A stretch of 64,000 bases of DNA from an uncultured Paracoccaceae bacterium (GCA_947497065.1 CANMEQ010000002.1:554029-618028), one strand, 5' to 3'. Positions 1-11,696 are shown, counted from the stretch's first letter. Translations and numbers: made by a program. The notes: generated by a model from the letters alone, not told the origin.

Positions 1-27
1 CAATAAACCCGCAAAGGGGGAGGCGAC

Positions 28-1365
28 ATGACAGGCATGAAGACATCCAAACGGGGCGCTCTACGACCTTCGGTTTTTGGTCTTTTAGCAGCAACCAGTA
101 TTCTGGCCGCGTGCGCCGAGAAAGATGTGATCTTGCCCGGTGATCGGGTCGGCATCCGCGGTGAAACCTTGGAAACGCAGGTCGCGCTGAACGAAGCACG
201 CCCAATCGCTCTGCAAGCCGCCGTACAAAACGCCGATTGGACCCACCGCAATGGCGGCCCAACCCACAAGGCGTCTCACCCTGCGTTGAACCCATCGCTT
301 ACCCAGCTCTTCGCGACCAATATTGGCGCCGGAAACTCACGCCGGTTGCGGATCACTGCCGATCCCGTTGTGTCAGCTGGCCGCATTTTCACTCTGGATT
401 CCCAAAGCCAATTGGTCGCGACATCCGTTGCAGGCGAAACCCTGTGGTCGCGCGATCTTATCCCTGCGACAGACAACCAGCGGGACGCGTCCGGTGGCGG
501 GGTGGCAGCGGCGGCAAATGTTGTTTTGGCCACAACCGGATTTGGTGAAGTGGTCGCGTTGGACCCTGCGTCAGGCGGCGAAATCTGGCGTCAGGACTTG
601 GACGCACCAGGCACTTCAGCACCAACGATTCGTGGCGATTTGGCCTATGTCGTGGCACGCGACGGTCGGGCGTGGGCGCTTGAATTGGGCAGCGGACGGA
701 TTCGCTGGACCCATTCTAGCACCGTACCGGTTTCGAACTTTTCAGGCGGTGCAGGGGCTGCCGTCTCTGACGATTTTGCAATTTTCCCGTTTCCAACAGG
801 CGAAGTGCTGGCCGCATTTCCTGATGGCGGCTTGCGTCGTTGGTCGACAGTTGTGACCGGCCAACGCCCCGGACAGGCCGCATCGACGATCTCAGATATC
901 GCCGGTGATCCCGTTATTGATGGCAACCGCGTTTATGTTGGCAACGTGTCGGGGCGGGTTGTGGCCTTGGAAATCGCCAATGGCGACCGCATCTGGACCG
1001 CGACTGAAGGCGCTGTCGGCCCTGTTTGGCCTGCAGGGGATTCCGTATTTTTGGTCAATGATTTGAGCGAGTTAATCCGTTTGGATGATGCCGACGGATC
1101 CGCAATCTGGCGCGTGGCTTTGCCTGGCTTCGAAGAAACCCGTGAACGTCGTCAAAAAACCCGCTTCGCGCATTACGGCCCGATCTTGGCCGGTGGGCGT
1201 TTGATTGTTGCGTCAAGCGACGGTGTGTTGCGCCAATTCGATCCGGTGTCTGGTGCGTTGATCGGGACGGTCGATATCCCGGGCGGCGCCGCATCAAACC
1301 CTGTCGTGGCTGGTGGCACGCTCTATGTCGTCACAGGCCGCGGTCAGTTGATGGCTTTCCGTTAA
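28..1365 (+). CDS. bamB: Outer membrane protein assembly factor BamB-like lipoprotein (PQQ-like beta-propeller)
   Basis: 445-aa ORF with lipobox-like signal (LAATSILAAC) and repeated propeller motifs (GxxxALDxxxGxxxW); directly upstream of der, the usual bamB-der order. Confidence 0.88.
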   Translation: MTGMKTSKRGALRPSVFGLLAATSILAACAEKDVILPGDRVGIRGETLETQVALNEARPIALQAAVQNADWTHRNGGPTHKASHPALNPSLTQLFATNIGAGNSRRLRITADPVVSAGRIFTLDSQSQLVATSVAGETLWSRDLIPATDNQRDASGGGVAAAANVVLATTGFGEVVALDPASGGEIWRQDLDAPGTSAPTIRGDLAYVVARDGRAWALELGSGRIRWTHSSTVPVSNFSGGAGAAVSDDFAIFPFPTGEVLAAFPDGGLRRWSTVVTGQRPGQAASTISDIAGDPVIDGNRVYVGNVSGRVVALEIANGDRIWTATEGAVGPVWPAGDSVFLVNDLSELIRLDDADGSAIWRVALPGFEETRERRQKTRFAHYGPILAGGRLIVASSDGVLRQFDPVSGALIGTVDIPGGAASNPVVAGGTLYVVTGRGQLMAFR

Positions 1366-1414
1366 ACCCGAAAGGGTATAGAGGGCTGCACTTAACCCTT
1401 AAAAGGTCGCAGAT

Positions 1415-2905
1415 ATGTCCTTCACACTTGCCATTGTGGGCCGCCCGAATGTTGGCAAATCCACGTTGTTTAACCGTCTCGTCGGCAAAAAGCTGGCTTT
1501 GGTCGACGACCAACCAGGCGTCACGCGCGATTTGCGCGAAGGGGCTGCGCGTTTGGGCGATCTGCGGTTCACGGTGATCGACACCGCTGGCTTGGAAGAG
1601 GCGACAGACGAATCTTTGCAAGGCCGCATGCGCCGCTTGACCGAACGCGCTGTTGAAATGGCAGACATTTGTTTGTTCATGTATGACGGCCGAACAGGCG
1701 TGATGCCCGCCGACGAAGTCTTCGCTGACATTTTGCGCCGGAAGAATGCGAACGTCATTTTGGCGGCCAACAAATCCGAAGGCAAAGCAGCGGACGCAGG
1801 CGTATTGGAGGGGTTCAACCTCGGCTTGGGCGAACCGATCCGTTTGTCTGCCGAGCATGGCGAAGGTTTGGGTGAGCTCTACGATGTTTTGATGCCGCTT
1901 TCTGATGAATTCGAGGAACGCGCTGCGGCGGATGCGCCTGACACAGACGTGGATGTTGAAGAGGGCGACGAGGACGAAGGTCCGCGCGTGCCGACCAAAT
2001 CAAAGCCGTTGCAGATTGCCGTTGTGGGCCGCCCGAACGCGGGTAAATCCACATTGATCAATAAAATCCTTGGGGAGGACCGTTTGCTGACGGGCCCCGA
2101 GGCTGGCATCACCCGCGATGCGATTTCGGTGCAAATGGATTGGGAAACATCTTCCTCGTCCGTACCAGTTCGTATTTTTGACACGGCCGGGATGCGCAAA
2201 CGTGCCAAGGTTCAGGAAAAGCTTGAGAAACTATCCGTGTCTGACGGATTGCGCGCTGTGAAGTTTGCTGAGGTCGTGGTTGTTCTTCTCGACGTGGAGA
2301 TCCCGTTTGAACAGCAGGATTTGCGTATCGCCGATCTGGCCGAACGCGAAGGCCGTGCGGTTGTCTTGGCCGTCAACAAGTGGGACGTTGAAGACGAAAA
2401 GCAAGCAAAGCTGAAGGAATTGAAAGAACAGTTTGAGCGTCTGTTGCCACAGCTGCGTGGCGCGCCGCTGATCACTGTTTCTGCCAAAACAGGCCGTGGT
2501 TTGGACCGCTTGCAAGAAGCTATTTTGCGAGCCCATGAAGTTTGGAACCGCCGTATCACGACCTCCCAATTGAACCGTTGGCTGCTTGGCATGACCGAAG
2601 CGCACCCGCCCCCCGCCCCAGGCGGCCGCCGGATTAAAATGCGGTACATGACACAGGTAAAAACACGCCCACCGGGCTTCGTTGTGATGTGTTCCCACCC
2701 GGATATGCTGCCCGAAAGCTATTCGCGGTATTTGGTGAACGGGTTGCGTTTGGATTTCGATATGCCGGGCACACCCATCCGCCTGCATTTCCGGTCACAA
2801 GCGGACAAGAACCCCTATAAAAACAACACGAAATCAACTCCGTCTCGTTTGCGCAAGCACCTTGGTAAGGCGCCTGCAGACCAAAAGAAACGGTTTAGGG
2901 GCTAG
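1415..2905 (+). CDS. der: Ribosome biogenesis GTPase Der (EngA)
   Basis: Two tandem GTPase domains: [14 protein letters not shown] and [14 protein letters not shown], each with DTAG and NKxD-type motifs. Confidence 0.97.
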   Translation: MSFTLAIVGRPNVGKSTLFNRLVGKKLALVDDQPGVTRDLREGAARLGDLRFTVIDTAGLEEATDESLQGRMRRLTERAVEMADICLFMYDGRTGVMPADEVFADILRRKNANVILAANKSEGKAADAGVLEGFNLGLGEPIRLSAEHGEGLGELYDVLMPLSDEFEERAAADAPDTDVDVEEGDEDEGPRVPTKSKPLQIAVVGRPNAGKSTLINKILGEDRLLTGPEAGITRDAISVQMDWETSSSSVPVRIFDTAGMRKRAKVQEKLEKLSVSDGLRAVKFAEVVVVLLDVEIPFEQQDLRIADLAEREGRAVVLAVNKWDVEDEKQAKLKELKEQFERLLPQLRGAPLITVSAKTGRGLDRLQEAILRAHEVWNRRITTSQLNRWLLGMTEAHPPPAPGGRRIKMRYMTQVKTRPPGFVVMCSHPDMLPESYSRYLVNGLRLDFDMPGTPIRLHFRSQADKNPYKNNTKSTPSRLRKHLGKAPADQKKRFRG

Positions 2906-3606
2906 GCTTTAGCTGATATTTGCTGGCGCAACAAAAGCGCCAGCATGACGAGCGCGCCTGCGGTGGCCATCATACCGACGCCGTTCGTGAGGCCATTTGC
3001 CACAACAATGCCGATCAACGCCCAAATCAATGTCGCTCCATATGCAGGCGCCTGTGGGGTTTTGGCTTGCACAGCCAAGGCCACGGCGAGGGCCGCGAGG
3101 ATACCCGCATAGGCCCAGCCGACTTGGTCAAATAAAACGCCATACCCGGCAAGTGTCGTGCCAATAGAGACGAATGAAGCGGCGGTGAGCCAGCCCGCAT
3201 AGATCGCCACAGGCGTTTGCGCCCACCTACGATCAAACGAGGGCGCACGGTGCAATGCCAGTAAGGCGGGCAGTGCCATTGCGATAATCAAAACAGTCGC
3301 AGCGATAGCCGATTGGTTCGCAACCCAGAGCCACGGCGTGCCTAAAGCAAGGCTGACAACCAGCGGTAGGCGCATAACGTCCCATGCGGGATCGGTTGCA
3401 CGCTTCCATATCCCGAACCCAGCCGAAACGACGAGCCAGGCATAGATCAGCCCCCAGATAGAGAACGCATAGCCCGCAGGCTGAATCGGGGGATCAAGCT
3501 GCGGGATGGGCAATTGGTCAGCTTCAAAACCGGTGAACGGGCTGGTGATGAAGGGAGAGCCAACGAAAGTTAGCGTGAAGATCACTGTGAGTAGGGCGCG
3601 GGTCAT
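2902..3606 (-). CDS. TspO/MBR-related multi-TM protein
   Basis: Hydrophobic Trp-rich protein from [10 protein letters not shown], with [19 protein letters not shown] typical of TspO/MBR-related proteins; the longer ORF (to 3771) has a non-homologous-looking N-terminus. Confidence 0.65.
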   Translation of the reverse strand: MTRALLTVIFTLTFVGSPFITSPFTGFEADQLPIPQLDPPIQPAGYAFSIWGLIYAWLVVSAGFGIWKRATDPAWDVMRLPLVVSLALGTPWLWVANQSAIAATVLIIAMALPALLALHRAPSFDRRWAQTPVAIYAGWLTAASFVSIGTTLAGYGVLFDQVGWAYAGILAALAVALAVQAKTPQAPAYGATLIWALIGIVVANGLTNGVGMMATAGALVMLALLLRQQISAKA

Positions 3607-3733
3607 AAATTTCTCTCGACTATTTGATCTTAAACGAGTGCAGGTGAGGTTTGGTTCACATTTAGGTCGGGAACACCCGACTTGACCCAGCGGCACCTGA
3701 TGTTTGATCGTTGTTTTATCTTGGAAAAAGGGG

Positions 3734-5005
3734 ATGCAGATGAAACGGATTGTGATCTTCATCGATGGCACATGGAACCGGCCAGATGCGGAATACCCAA
3801 CGAATGTGGTGCGACTGGCGCGCTGCGTTCAGCACCGCACAGACAGCGGGATGCCGCAGGTTGTTTTGTACACTGCGGGTGTCGGTTCTGGGGCGGGGAA
3901 CAATTGGTTGGGCCGAATAATGGACCGTGTGTTTGGCGGCACATTGGGGTGGGGCCTGTTGTCGATTATGGAAGATATGTATCGCCAATTGGTTTTCGCG
4001 TATGAGCCTGGCGATGAGATCATGGTGTTCGGGTTTTCGCGCGGGGGGTTTGCCGCACGGTCTTTGGTTGGGTTTATCCGGTCAGCGGGAATTTGCAGCC
4101 GCGAGAAGCTGCGCGATATCCCTTTGGCTGTCGAACGTTATGTCAGCCGCGCAGCGCAGACTCATCCGCGCACCGAAGAAAGCTACGCCTTCCGGCTGGG
4201 GTTTTCACCCGATGTTGTTACCTCAAACGAAGAGCGCAAATGGCGGCAGCACAACGGGCATCGGCATGAGGATGTTGTCGATCTGAAAATCGCCTATTTG
4301 GGGGTCTGGGACACGGTTAAGGCGTTGGGTTTGCCTGCAAAATTACCCTTCGCAGAACGGTTTAACCGCAATTATGCGTTCCACGATGCTAAGCTGTCAT
4401 CGATGGTGTTGGCCGCTAGGCATGCAATTTCTATTGATGAGAAACGGGCGACGTTTCCGGCGATGCCGTGGGACAATATGCAGGATCTAAACATAAAATA
4501 TGCCCATTTCGTGCCTGAATATCTTCAGCAGTGGTTTCCTGGAAATCACGGATCTGTTGGTGGTGGGGGCCGTCGGACAGGGCTGTCATCGATTTCGCTG
4601 AATTGGGTGATGCTGGGCGCGTCGAAGGCGGGGTTGGCGATTGATTGGCGGGCGTTTCGCGCTGTGGCCACACGGTTTGATGTTACGGACCCGTTGGATA
4701 ACAAGTTCGGGCCGGTGAAGATTGGGGCGCTGTTGAACAAGTGGACCGCCCATCGGGAAGGTCCACAGGAAATTTCAGAATTGTCGATGGCCGCCGTGGA
4801 CCGTGCCGCTGTTGATCCTGAGTATCGCAAGGGAGAGACATTGAGCAAAGTCTATGCGGACCTGTTCGAAATGACTGAAAAACAAAGGGAAAATATGCGT
4901 GCGGCGCATCGTGAGGCAGATGGAGCATATTCCCATGCGCCGGGACAAGTGACATGGCCGGGCCCACCGCGGTGGGCCCAGACCGAAGCTGATTTAGGCG
5001 AGTGA
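3734..5005 (+). CDS. DUF2235 domain protein (predicted alpha/beta hydrolase)
   Basis: [16 protein letters not shown]-terminus and [16 protein letters not shown] nucleophile elbow, typical of DUF2235 proteins; ORF opens at 3704. Confidence 0.8.
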   Translation: MQMKRIVIFIDGTWNRPDAEYPTNVVRLARCVQHRTDSGMPQVVLYTAGVGSGAGNNWLGRIMDRVFGGTLGWGLLSIMEDMYRQLVFAYEPGDEIMVFGFSRGGFAARSLVGFIRSAGICSREKLRDIPLAVERYVSRAAQTHPRTEESYAFRLGFSPDVVTSNEERKWRQHNGHRHEDVVDLKIAYLGVWDTVKALGLPAKLPFAERFNRNYAFHDAKLSSMVLAARHAISIDEKRATFPAMPWDNMQDLNIKYAHFVPEYLQQWFPGNHGSVGGGGRRTGLSSISLNWVMLGASKAGLAIDWRAFRAVATRFDVTDPLDNKFGPVKIGALLNKWTAHREGPQEISELSMAAVDRAAVDPEYRKGETLSKVYADLFEMTEKQRENMRAAHREADGAYSHAPGQVTWPGPPRWAQTEADLGE

Positions 5006-6283
5006 GCCGTCAGCCGCGATGGTTGTTTTGCCACCCAAATAGGGGTGCAGCGCCGCTGGCAGGACAACTGAGCCATCGTCTTGCTGGCCGTTCTCAAGAA
5101 CAGCGATCAAGCAGCGGCCGACGGCAAGGCCAGAGCCGTTGAGGGTGTGCAAGAATTGCGGCTTGCCACCTTCAACGGGCTTGAACCGGGCGTTCATGCG
5201 GCGGGCTTGGAAGTCGCCTGTGGTCGAGACAGAGCTGATTTCGCGGTAGGTGTTTTGACCGGGCAGCCATGCTTCGATGTCATAGGTGCGGCGTGCGCCG
5301 AAGCCCATATCGCCCGTGCACAGAATTACAGTTCTGTAAGGAACTTCAAGACGTTCCAAGATGTCTTCCGCGCAGCGTAGCATGCGTTTTTGTTCGGCGT
5401 CGCTCTCATCAGGGTGGGTGATCGATACCATTTCTACCTTTTCGAATTGGTGCTGACGCAGCATGCCCGATGTGTCGCGGCCCGCGCTGCCGGCTTCAGA
5501 ACGGAAACACAGCGAATGGGCGGCGTAGCGGCGGGGGAGGGTCTCGGCGTCGACGACGTCGTTTGCGGCCATGTAGGTCAGCGGAATTTCAGAGGTGGAG
5601 ATCAGCCACATGCCTTCCTCAGTGCGGTAGGAATCCTCGGCGAATTTGGGCAATTTGTCTGTGCCGTACATCGCATCGTCGCGCACCAGAACGGGTGGGT
5701 TAACTTCGGTCAGGCCGTTGTCAGTAGTGTGCACGTCGAGCATGAATTGCGCCAGCGCGCGGTGAACGCGGGCCGCGGCACCGGTGAGGATAACAAAGCG
5801 GCTGCCAGAAATCTTGGCGGCTGTTTCAAAATCCATAGACGGTTTTACCGCTGGAATATCAAAGTGTTCCAGTGCGTTCGTGATGTCGCGCGGCGTGCCC
5901 CATTTGGAGATTTCAACGTTGTCGTCTTCGTCGGCCCCATCTGGAACATCATCGGCAGGCAGGTTTGGAATTTCGGCCAAACGGGCTGTCAAAGCGGCGT
6001 CTTGGTCTTTGGCCTCTTCGTTGAGCTTGGCAATTTCGGCCTTCTTTTCACCGACCAATGCGCGCAGCCGTTCGAATTCGGCGTCATCGCCGCGGCCCTT
6101 TGCGGCGCCCACTTCTTTGGCAGCTTTATTGGCCTCGGCTTGGGCGGTTTCGGCAGCTTGAATTTTGGCGCGGCGGGCTTCGTCCATGGCCAAAAGTTCG
6201 GACGACAAAGGTGCATCTCCGCGACGTGAGAGAGCCGCATCGAAAGCGGCGGGGTTTTCACGGATGGCGCGAATGTCGTGCAT
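4994..6283 (-). CDS. serS: Seryl-tRNA synthetase
   Basis: [12 protein letters not shown]-terminus, coiled-coil arm and class II motifs ([46 protein letters not shown]). Confidence 0.97.
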   Translation of the reverse strand: MHDIRAIRENPAAFDAALSRRGDAPLSSELLAMDEARRAKIQAAETAQAEANKAAKEVGAAKGRGDDAEFERLRALVGEKKAEIAKLNEEAKDQDAALTARLAEIPNLPADDVPDGADEDDNVEISKWGTPRDITNALEHFDIPAVKPSMDFETAAKISGSRFVILTGAAARVHRALAQFMLDVHTTDNGLTEVNPPVLVRDDAMYGTDKLPKFAEDSYRTEEGMWLISTSEIPLTYMAANDVVDAETLPRRYAAHSLCFRSEAGSAGRDTSGMLRQHQFEKVEMVSITHPDESDAEQKRMLRCAEDILERLEVPYRTVILCTGDMGFGARRTYDIEAWLPGQNTYREISSVSTTGDFQARRMNARFKPVEGGKPQFLHTLNGSGLAVGRCLIAVLENGQQDDGSVVLPAALHPYLGGKTTIAADGSLA

Positions 6284-6542
6284 TGGTCTGTCCTTTGGTT
6301 GGTTATTTCAGGCGTCATATGCCGCAAAATTTGCAGTATGGAAAGGATATGGTTCGGGTATTGCTCTGGTATGGGTGGATATTGCTGGCGTGCGATATGC
6401 AGGCACCGCCGCGCAGCACCGGCTGGTTTCTAAAACGGCGTGGGAAACTGGGCGAGAGACATTGCGAATCTGGCGGGTGGGCCGTAGGGTGCCGCGACTT
6501 TGGGTGGGGGTGTGCCCCGTCCGCTATTGAGGAAGAACGACC

Positions 6543-6824
6543 ATGGAAGCATTCGCGCAGTTTGTCCCACTGATCCTGATTTTCGGGATCATGTATTTCT
6601 TGCTGATCCGTCCGCAACAACAAAAGCTGAAAGCGCATCAGGCGATGGTGGCGGCTGTGCGCCGCGGTGATCAGATTGTGACGCAGGGCGGCATCATCGG
6701 CAAAGTGGCCAAAGTGAAAGACGACGGCGAAGTTGAGGTCGAGATTGCGGACGGCGTGAAGGTACGCGTTGTTCAATCTACCATCGCACAGGTCTTGAAC
6801 AAGACAGAGCCAGCGGACGCATGA
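6543..6824 (+). CDS. yajC: Preprotein translocase subunit YajC
   Basis: 93-aa ORF with MYFLLIRPQQQKLKAHQ and GDQIVTQGGIIGKV; upstream of secDF. Confidence 0.95.
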   Translation: MEAFAQFVPLILIFGIMYFLLIRPQQQKLKAHQAMVAAVRRGDQIVTQGGIIGKVAKVKDDGEVEVEIADGVKVRVVQSTIAQVLNKTEPADA

Positions 6825-7243
6825 TCCGTTTCGCGCTCGCCCTTTTAGGTTTGAGCGCGGGGGCGGCGGACGCCCAACGACTGGTGCCAGCAGTTGCGAC
6901 TGCGGTACCGGTTTTAGAAAGCTGCGGTCTGCACGTGGATGTGCGGGCCGAGACCGACCGCTGTTCTGAACAGGATGGCGGTGTGGCAGGCGCCCCGACG
7001 GTGCCGGTGGACCACCCAGTGACCGATGAGGGTGTTGTAGCGGCGGCGCGCGCGATTGTGGTGCGTGCCCAAGACGCCACGCCAAAGCTGCCCGAGCCGC
7101 GTTTGCCTGCGGTTTTTGTCCCGATCCAGTTTACGTCATTTTCGGCCGATGCCCCGCAGGGCGTGGCCTGTCCGTTTCCGGAGGGGGCTGTGTTTGCCCA
7201 ATCGGTTGATGGATCAGACCCAAGCGCGATGTTTTGCCCCTAG
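6821..7243 (+). CDS. Hypothetical secreted protein with four Cys
   Basis: ATGA overlap with yajC stop; signal peptide MIRFALALLGLSAGAADA; lies between yajC and secDF. Confidence 0.6.
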   Translation: MIRFALALLGLSAGAADAQRLVPAVATAVPVLESCGLHVDVRAETDRCSEQDGGVAGAPTVPVDHPVTDEGVVAAARAIVVRAQDATPKLPEPRLPAVFVPIQFTSFSADAPQGVACPFPEGAVFAQSVDGSDPSAMFCP

Positions 7244-7356
7244 GGGCATTTTCCGCCGTTTGATGGACGCCCGTGTGCGTCAAGTTTTGCGCGTAAGCGC
7301 TTTTATTATATGAATTTTTGGGCTGTGGCCCTTTTGATCCCAGACAGGATACTTCC

Positions 7357-9990
7357 ATGCTTAAGATTGATCTTTGGAAACGTGTGGCCATTTGGCTGGT
7401 TGTGGCGATTGGCATTTTGGTGGCCTTGCCCAACGCGTTTTACAACCGTGTTGAGATGTCAAACGACGCTGAGGCGCTGATTGCGCAAGGTGAAGGTGGG
7501 AGTGAGGTTGAGGCCGCGGCGGGTGATTGGCCGTCGTTTATGCCGGATAATCTGGTGAATTTGGGGTTGGATTTGCGCGGGGGTGCGCAGCTGCTGGCCG
7601 AAGTGCAGGTGGCTGATGTGTATGAGACCCGCATGCGAGCGTTGTGGCCGGAAGTGCGCGATGTTTTGGCCGCACAGCGTGACATTGTTGGGTTCGTGAC
7701 GGATGAAAGCGACACCGATGGTGAGCTGCGGGTGCGGATTTCGCAGGCGGCTGGGATGGACACGGCTTTGGAATTGGCGCGCGGTTTGGCGCAGCCGATT
7801 GTGTCGCTGACCGGTGCGGGACAATCTGACATTCAGGTGCGCCAGCTGAGCGATACGGATTTGGTGATCAGCCTTACGGAGGCCGAACAGGTTGCGACGG
7901 ATGATCGGACTGTTGCGCAGGCGCTAGAGATTGTGCGCCGCCGGATTGATGAAGCGGGCACGCGTGAGCCGTCTATTCAGCGGCAAGGTGTTGACCGGAT
8001 TTTGATTCAGGTGCCGGGTGTCGGGTCTGCCCAAGAGATTAAGGATTTGATTGGTACACCCGGTCAGCTGGGGTTCCATCCGGTTGTCGGGTCGACCTCT
8101 GATCCGGATGCGCGGGCGGGTGCGGGTAATATTTTGTTGCCGAGCCTCGACCAAGAGGGGCTGTATTACATCGTCGAAAACTCTTCCGTTGTGTCGGGGG
8201 AGGAGTTGGTGGACAGCCAGCCGACGTTTGACCAGAACAACCGACCTGCGGTGACGTTCCGGTTTAATGCCTCGGGCGCACGTAAGTTTGGCGAATACAC
8301 GCAAGACAATATCGGGTCGCCTTTTGCGATTGTGTTGGATGATGAGGTGGTGTCTGCCCCCACCATTCAGGCGCATATTTCTGGTGGCTCCGGCATCATC
8401 ACCGGCAACTTTACAGTGCAGGAATCGACCAATCTGGCGGTTTTGCTGCGCGCGGGGGCTTTGCCTGCCGATTTGGAGTTTTTGCAAGAGCAGACCGTTG
8501 GGCCTGATCTGGGTAAGGACAGCATCGAGGCGGGTGCGATTGCCTGTATCGTCGCGTTTGTTTTGGTGCTTGTGTACATGGTGCTGAGCTATGGGCTGTT
8601 TGGTATTTTTGCCAATGTGGCGTTGCTGGTGAACGTGGCGTTGATTTTTGCGCTGCTGTCGATGATTGGCGGGACGCTGACGTTGCCGGGCATTGCGGGG
8701 ATCGTGTTGACCATCGGTATGGCGGTGGATGCCAACGTGCTGATTTTTGAGCGTATCCGCGAAGAGGCGCGCACCGCCAAAGGGCCTGCACGGGCGATTG
8801 AGCTGGGGTACGAAAAGGCGTTGTCGGCGATTATTGATGCCAACATCACCACGTTCCTGACAGCGGTGATTTTGTTCGCGATGGGCGCAGGTCCGGTGCG
8901 CGGCTTTGCGATTACGCTGGGGCTGGGGATCGTGACATCCGTGTTCACGGCGATTTTCGTGACCCGTTTGTTGGTTGTGATTTGGTTTGAGCGCAAACGC
9001 CCTAAAGCGTTGTTTACGGGCAAGTATCTGCGCTTGGTCAAGGAAAACACGTCGTTCGATTTCTTCAAGCGTGCAAAAGTGTGGTTGGGCATCTCGGCCG
9101 TGTTGGTGGTTGTTGCGATTGGGTCTTTCGCGGTGCAGGGGCTAAATTACGGGATCGATTTCAAGGGCGGTACGACGCTGCGGACGCAAAGTGCGCAGCA
9201 GATTGATGTGGCGGATTATCGCGCTGCATTGGTGCCTTTGGAATTGGGCGATGTTTCGATCACAGAAGTGTTTGACCCCAACTTTGGCGATGATCGGTTC
9301 GTGACCACTGTGGCGTTGCAGGCGCAGGGCGACGAAGAGGCTGTGAGCAACGAGACGATTGGCGCGGTGCAAGAGGCGTTGCGCGGGCTGGACCCCGAGA
9401 TGACCTTCCCCGCGGTGGAATCTGTTGGGCCGACCGTGTCGGGCGAGTTGATCATGGATGCGATTATTGCCGTGGTTTTGGCGATTGGCGCTGTGTTGAT
9501 CTACATCTGGCTGCGGTTTGAATGGCAGTTTGCGCTGGGGGCTGTGGCCGCGTTGGTGCACGATGTGTTCCTGACCATCGGGATCTTTTCTGAGCTGAAA
9601 TTGCAGTTCGATTTGGCGATTATCGCGGCTTTGCTGACCATCGTGGGCTATTCGTTGAACGATACGGTCGTCGTGTTTGACCGTGTTCGTGAAAACTTGC
9701 GCAAGTATAAAGCCAAGGATTTAAAGGACGTGTTGAACCTGTCGATCAACGAGACCTTGAGCCGGACGTTCATGACATCGTTTACGACTTTGTTGGCGCT
9801 GATATCGCTCTATGTGTTGGGCGGAGACGTGATCCGCGGGTTCGTGTTTGCGATGATTTGGGGCGTTATTGTCGGCACCTATTCGTCGATCTTTGTGGCG
9901 TCGACCACGTTGTTGGTGCTGGGCGTGAAGCGGGATTGGTCTAAGACGAAGAAAAACGTAGGCGGCCAGTTTGCCGACATTGATGCGTAA
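7357..9990 (+). CDS. secDF: Fused protein translocase SecD-SecF
   Basis: One uninterrupted ORF with SecD (LGLDLRGGAQLL; GMAVDANVLIFERIREE) followed by SecF (GIDFKGGTTL; TIVGYSLNDTVVVFDRVRENLR); start ATG at 7357. Confidence 0.93.
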   Translation: MLKIDLWKRVAIWLVVAIGILVALPNAFYNRVEMSNDAEALIAQGEGGSEVEAAAGDWPSFMPDNLVNLGLDLRGGAQLLAEVQVADVYETRMRALWPEVRDVLAAQRDIVGFVTDESDTDGELRVRISQAAGMDTALELARGLAQPIVSLTGAGQSDIQVRQLSDTDLVISLTEAEQVATDDRTVAQALEIVRRRIDEAGTREPSIQRQGVDRILIQVPGVGSAQEIKDLIGTPGQLGFHPVVGSTSDPDARAGAGNILLPSLDQEGLYYIVENSSVVSGEELVDSQPTFDQNNRPAVTFRFNASGARKFGEYTQDNIGSPFAIVLDDEVVSAPTIQAHISGGSGIITGNFTVQESTNLAVLLRAGALPADLEFLQEQTVGPDLGKDSIEAGAIACIVAFVLVLVYMVLSYGLFGIFANVALLVNVALIFALLSMIGGTLTLPGIAGIVLTIGMAVDANVLIFERIREEARTAKGPARAIELGYEKALSAIIDANITTFLTAVILFAMGAGPVRGFAITLGLGIVTSVFTAIFVTRLLVVIWFERKRPKALFTGKYLRLVKENTSFDFFKRAKVWLGISAVLVVVAIGSFAVQGLNYGIDFKGGTTLRTQSAQQIDVADYRAALVPLELGDVSITEVFDPNFGDDRFVTTVALQAQGDEEAVSNETIGAVQEALRGLDPEMTFPAVESVGPTVSGELIMDAIIAVVLAIGAVLIYIWLRFEWQFALGAVAALVHDVFLTIGIFSELKLQFDLAIIAALLTIVGYSLNDTVVVFDRVRENLRKYKAKDLKDVLNLSINETLSRTFMTSFTTLLALISLYVLGGDVIRGFVFAMIWGVIVGTYSSIFVASTTLLVLGVKRDWSKTKKNVGGQFADIDA

Positions 9991-10014
9991 ACGGCCCGGT
10001 CAAGGAGACGCGAT

Positions 10015-10368
10015 ATGCGCCTGAACGAAGTGGTTTATACGGATGCCAAGCCGGTGGATGGCTACGGTCCGGGATTTTTCCGGATCGGGGGCGAGGTGTA
10101 TGAAGGTGCGCTGGTGGTTTTGCCCACCGGTATCGCCCCTTGGGGCGGCTATGCTGACCCCAAAACCTTGCTGGATGCGATCGGCGATTTGGACGTGGTT
10201 TTCATGGGGACGGGGGCGGAGATTGCCCATATCCCTGCGGAGCTGCGTGCCACGTTGGAAGAGGCTGGTTTGGGGGTTGAGGTTATGTCCTCGCCCACGG
10301 CGTGCCGGACGTATAATGTGTTGCTGAGCGAAGGGCGGCGCGTGGGTTTGGCGTTGTTGCCCGTCTGA
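10015..10368 (+). CDS. Mth938-like domain protein
   Basis: 117-aa ORF with [14 protein letters not shown] and [19 protein letters not shown], typical of the Mth938-like/DUF498 family; between secDF and ccmA. Confidence 0.8.
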   Translation: MRLNEVVYTDAKPVDGYGPGFFRIGGEVYEGALVVLPTGIAPWGGYADPKTLLDAIGDLDVVFMGTGAEIAHIPAELRATLEEAGLGVEVMSSPTACRTYNVLLSEGRRVGLALLPV

Positions 10369-10384
10369 TAAAGGGGCGCATGCG

Positions 10385-11002
10385 ATGACACTGGTGGTAA
10401 ACGATTTAACGGTGGCACGCGGCGGTGTTCCGGTTTTGGCGGGGCTTTCGTTTGAGGTGTCTGAGGGCTGCGCGCTGGTGCTGCGGGGGCCCAACGGGAT
10501 CGGCAAAACCACATTGCTGCGCACCCTCGCCGGATTGCAGCCTGCCCACGCCGGGCAGGTTCAATTTCCCGAAGAGACGGGCGCCTATGCCAGCCATGCG
10601 GATGGGATCAAGGCGCAGCTGACTGTTCTGGAGAATTTGGCGTTCTGGGGCGAGGTTCATGGGAACGATGTGCCTGATGCGGTGTTCGAGGCCTTTGATC
10701 TGGTCGATTTGCGCGACCGGTTGGCCGGCACATTGTCAGCCGGGCAAAAGCGGCGATTGGGGCTGGCGCGATTGGGCGTGATCGGGCGCAAGGTTTTGTT
10801 TTTGGACGAGCCGACGGTAAGCTTGGACGGATTTTCGGTGAAGATGTTTGCGCGGTGGCTGCGTGAGGATCATTTGGCGCGCGGTGGTGTTGCTGTCATT
10901 GCGACGCATATCGATCTGGGGCTTGAGGCACCGGAGCTGGATTTGACACCCTACAAGGCGCGCGTAGATTTGGCGGGCGGGTCTGACGAGGCGTTTTTAT
11001 GA
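10385..11002 (+). CDS. ccmA: Heme exporter ATP-binding protein CcmA
   Basis: Walker [17 protein letters not shown], signature [14 protein letters not shown], Walker B KVLFLDEP; followed by ccmB and ccmC. Confidence 0.95.
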   Translation: MTLVVNDLTVARGGVPVLAGLSFEVSEGCALVLRGPNGIGKTTLLRTLAGLQPAHAGQVQFPEETGAYASHADGIKAQLTVLENLAFWGEVHGNDVPDAVFEAFDLVDLRDRLAGTLSAGQKRRLGLARLGVIGRKVLFLDEPTVSLDGFSVKMFARWLREDHLARGGVAVIATHIDLGLEAPELDLTPYKARVDLAGGSDEAFL

Positions 11003-11655
11003 TCGCGTTGTTGAAACGTGATTTGAAACTGGCTGTGCGGGCAGGGGGCGGTTTTGGGCTGGGCCTTGCGTTTTTTCTGATTGTGATTGTGTTGGTCCCT
11101 TTTGGTGTGGGGCCCGACGCGGCAGTGCTGACGCGGATCGCGCCGGGGATGTTGTGGGTGGCGGCCTTGTTGGCGGCACTGCTGTCGTTGGACCGCATTT
11201 TTGCACTGGATTTTGAAGACGGGTCGCTGCCGCTTTTGGCGACATCGCCATTGCCATTGGAAGGCGTGACGTTGATCAAGGGCGTGGCCCACTGGGTGAC
11301 GACCGGCCTGCCGTTAACCTTGGCGGCGCCGGTGTTGGGGTTTTTGTTAAACTTAGAGCCGGGTGCCTATGTTTGGCTGTTTGCGTCTTTGGCGTTGGGC
11401 ACGCCGGCGCTGTCGATGATCGGGGCGTTCGGCGCTGCGTTGACGGTGGGGGTGAAACGGGGCGGGCTTTTGATGTCGTTGTTGGTGTTGCCGCTCTACG
11501 TGCCGACGTTGATTTTTGGCGCAGAGGCGGTGCGTCGTGGGGCGGATGGGCTGGATGCCAGCGTGCCGATGTTGATGGTGGCGGGCATCACGCTGGGGTG
11601 TTTCGCGTTGCTGCCCTTTGCCGCAGCGGCGGCGTTGCGGGTGAATTTACGGTGA
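10999..11655 (+). CDS. ccmB: Heme exporter protein CcmB
   Basis: 218-aa membrane protein; [18 protein letters not shown] and [25 protein letters not shown]; overlaps ccmA end. Confidence 0.94.
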   Translation: MIALLKRDLKLAVRAGGGFGLGLAFFLIVIVLVPFGVGPDAAVLTRIAPGMLWVAALLAALLSLDRIFALDFEDGSLPLLATSPLPLEGVTLIKGVAHWVTTGLPLTLAAPVLGFLLNLEPGAYVWLFASLALGTPALSMIGAFGAALTVGVKRGGLLMSLLVLPLYVPTLIFGAEAVRRGADGLDASVPMLMVAGITLGCFALLPFAAAAALRVNLR

Positions 11656-11696
11656 GCGGGCTTGTCGTGGATCGGATCAAGGGATAGCTGAGCGAT

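Noticed and set aside
5390-6229. 279-aa plus-strand ORF
   Set aside because: Antisense to serS; Gly/Phe/Val-rich shadow translation.
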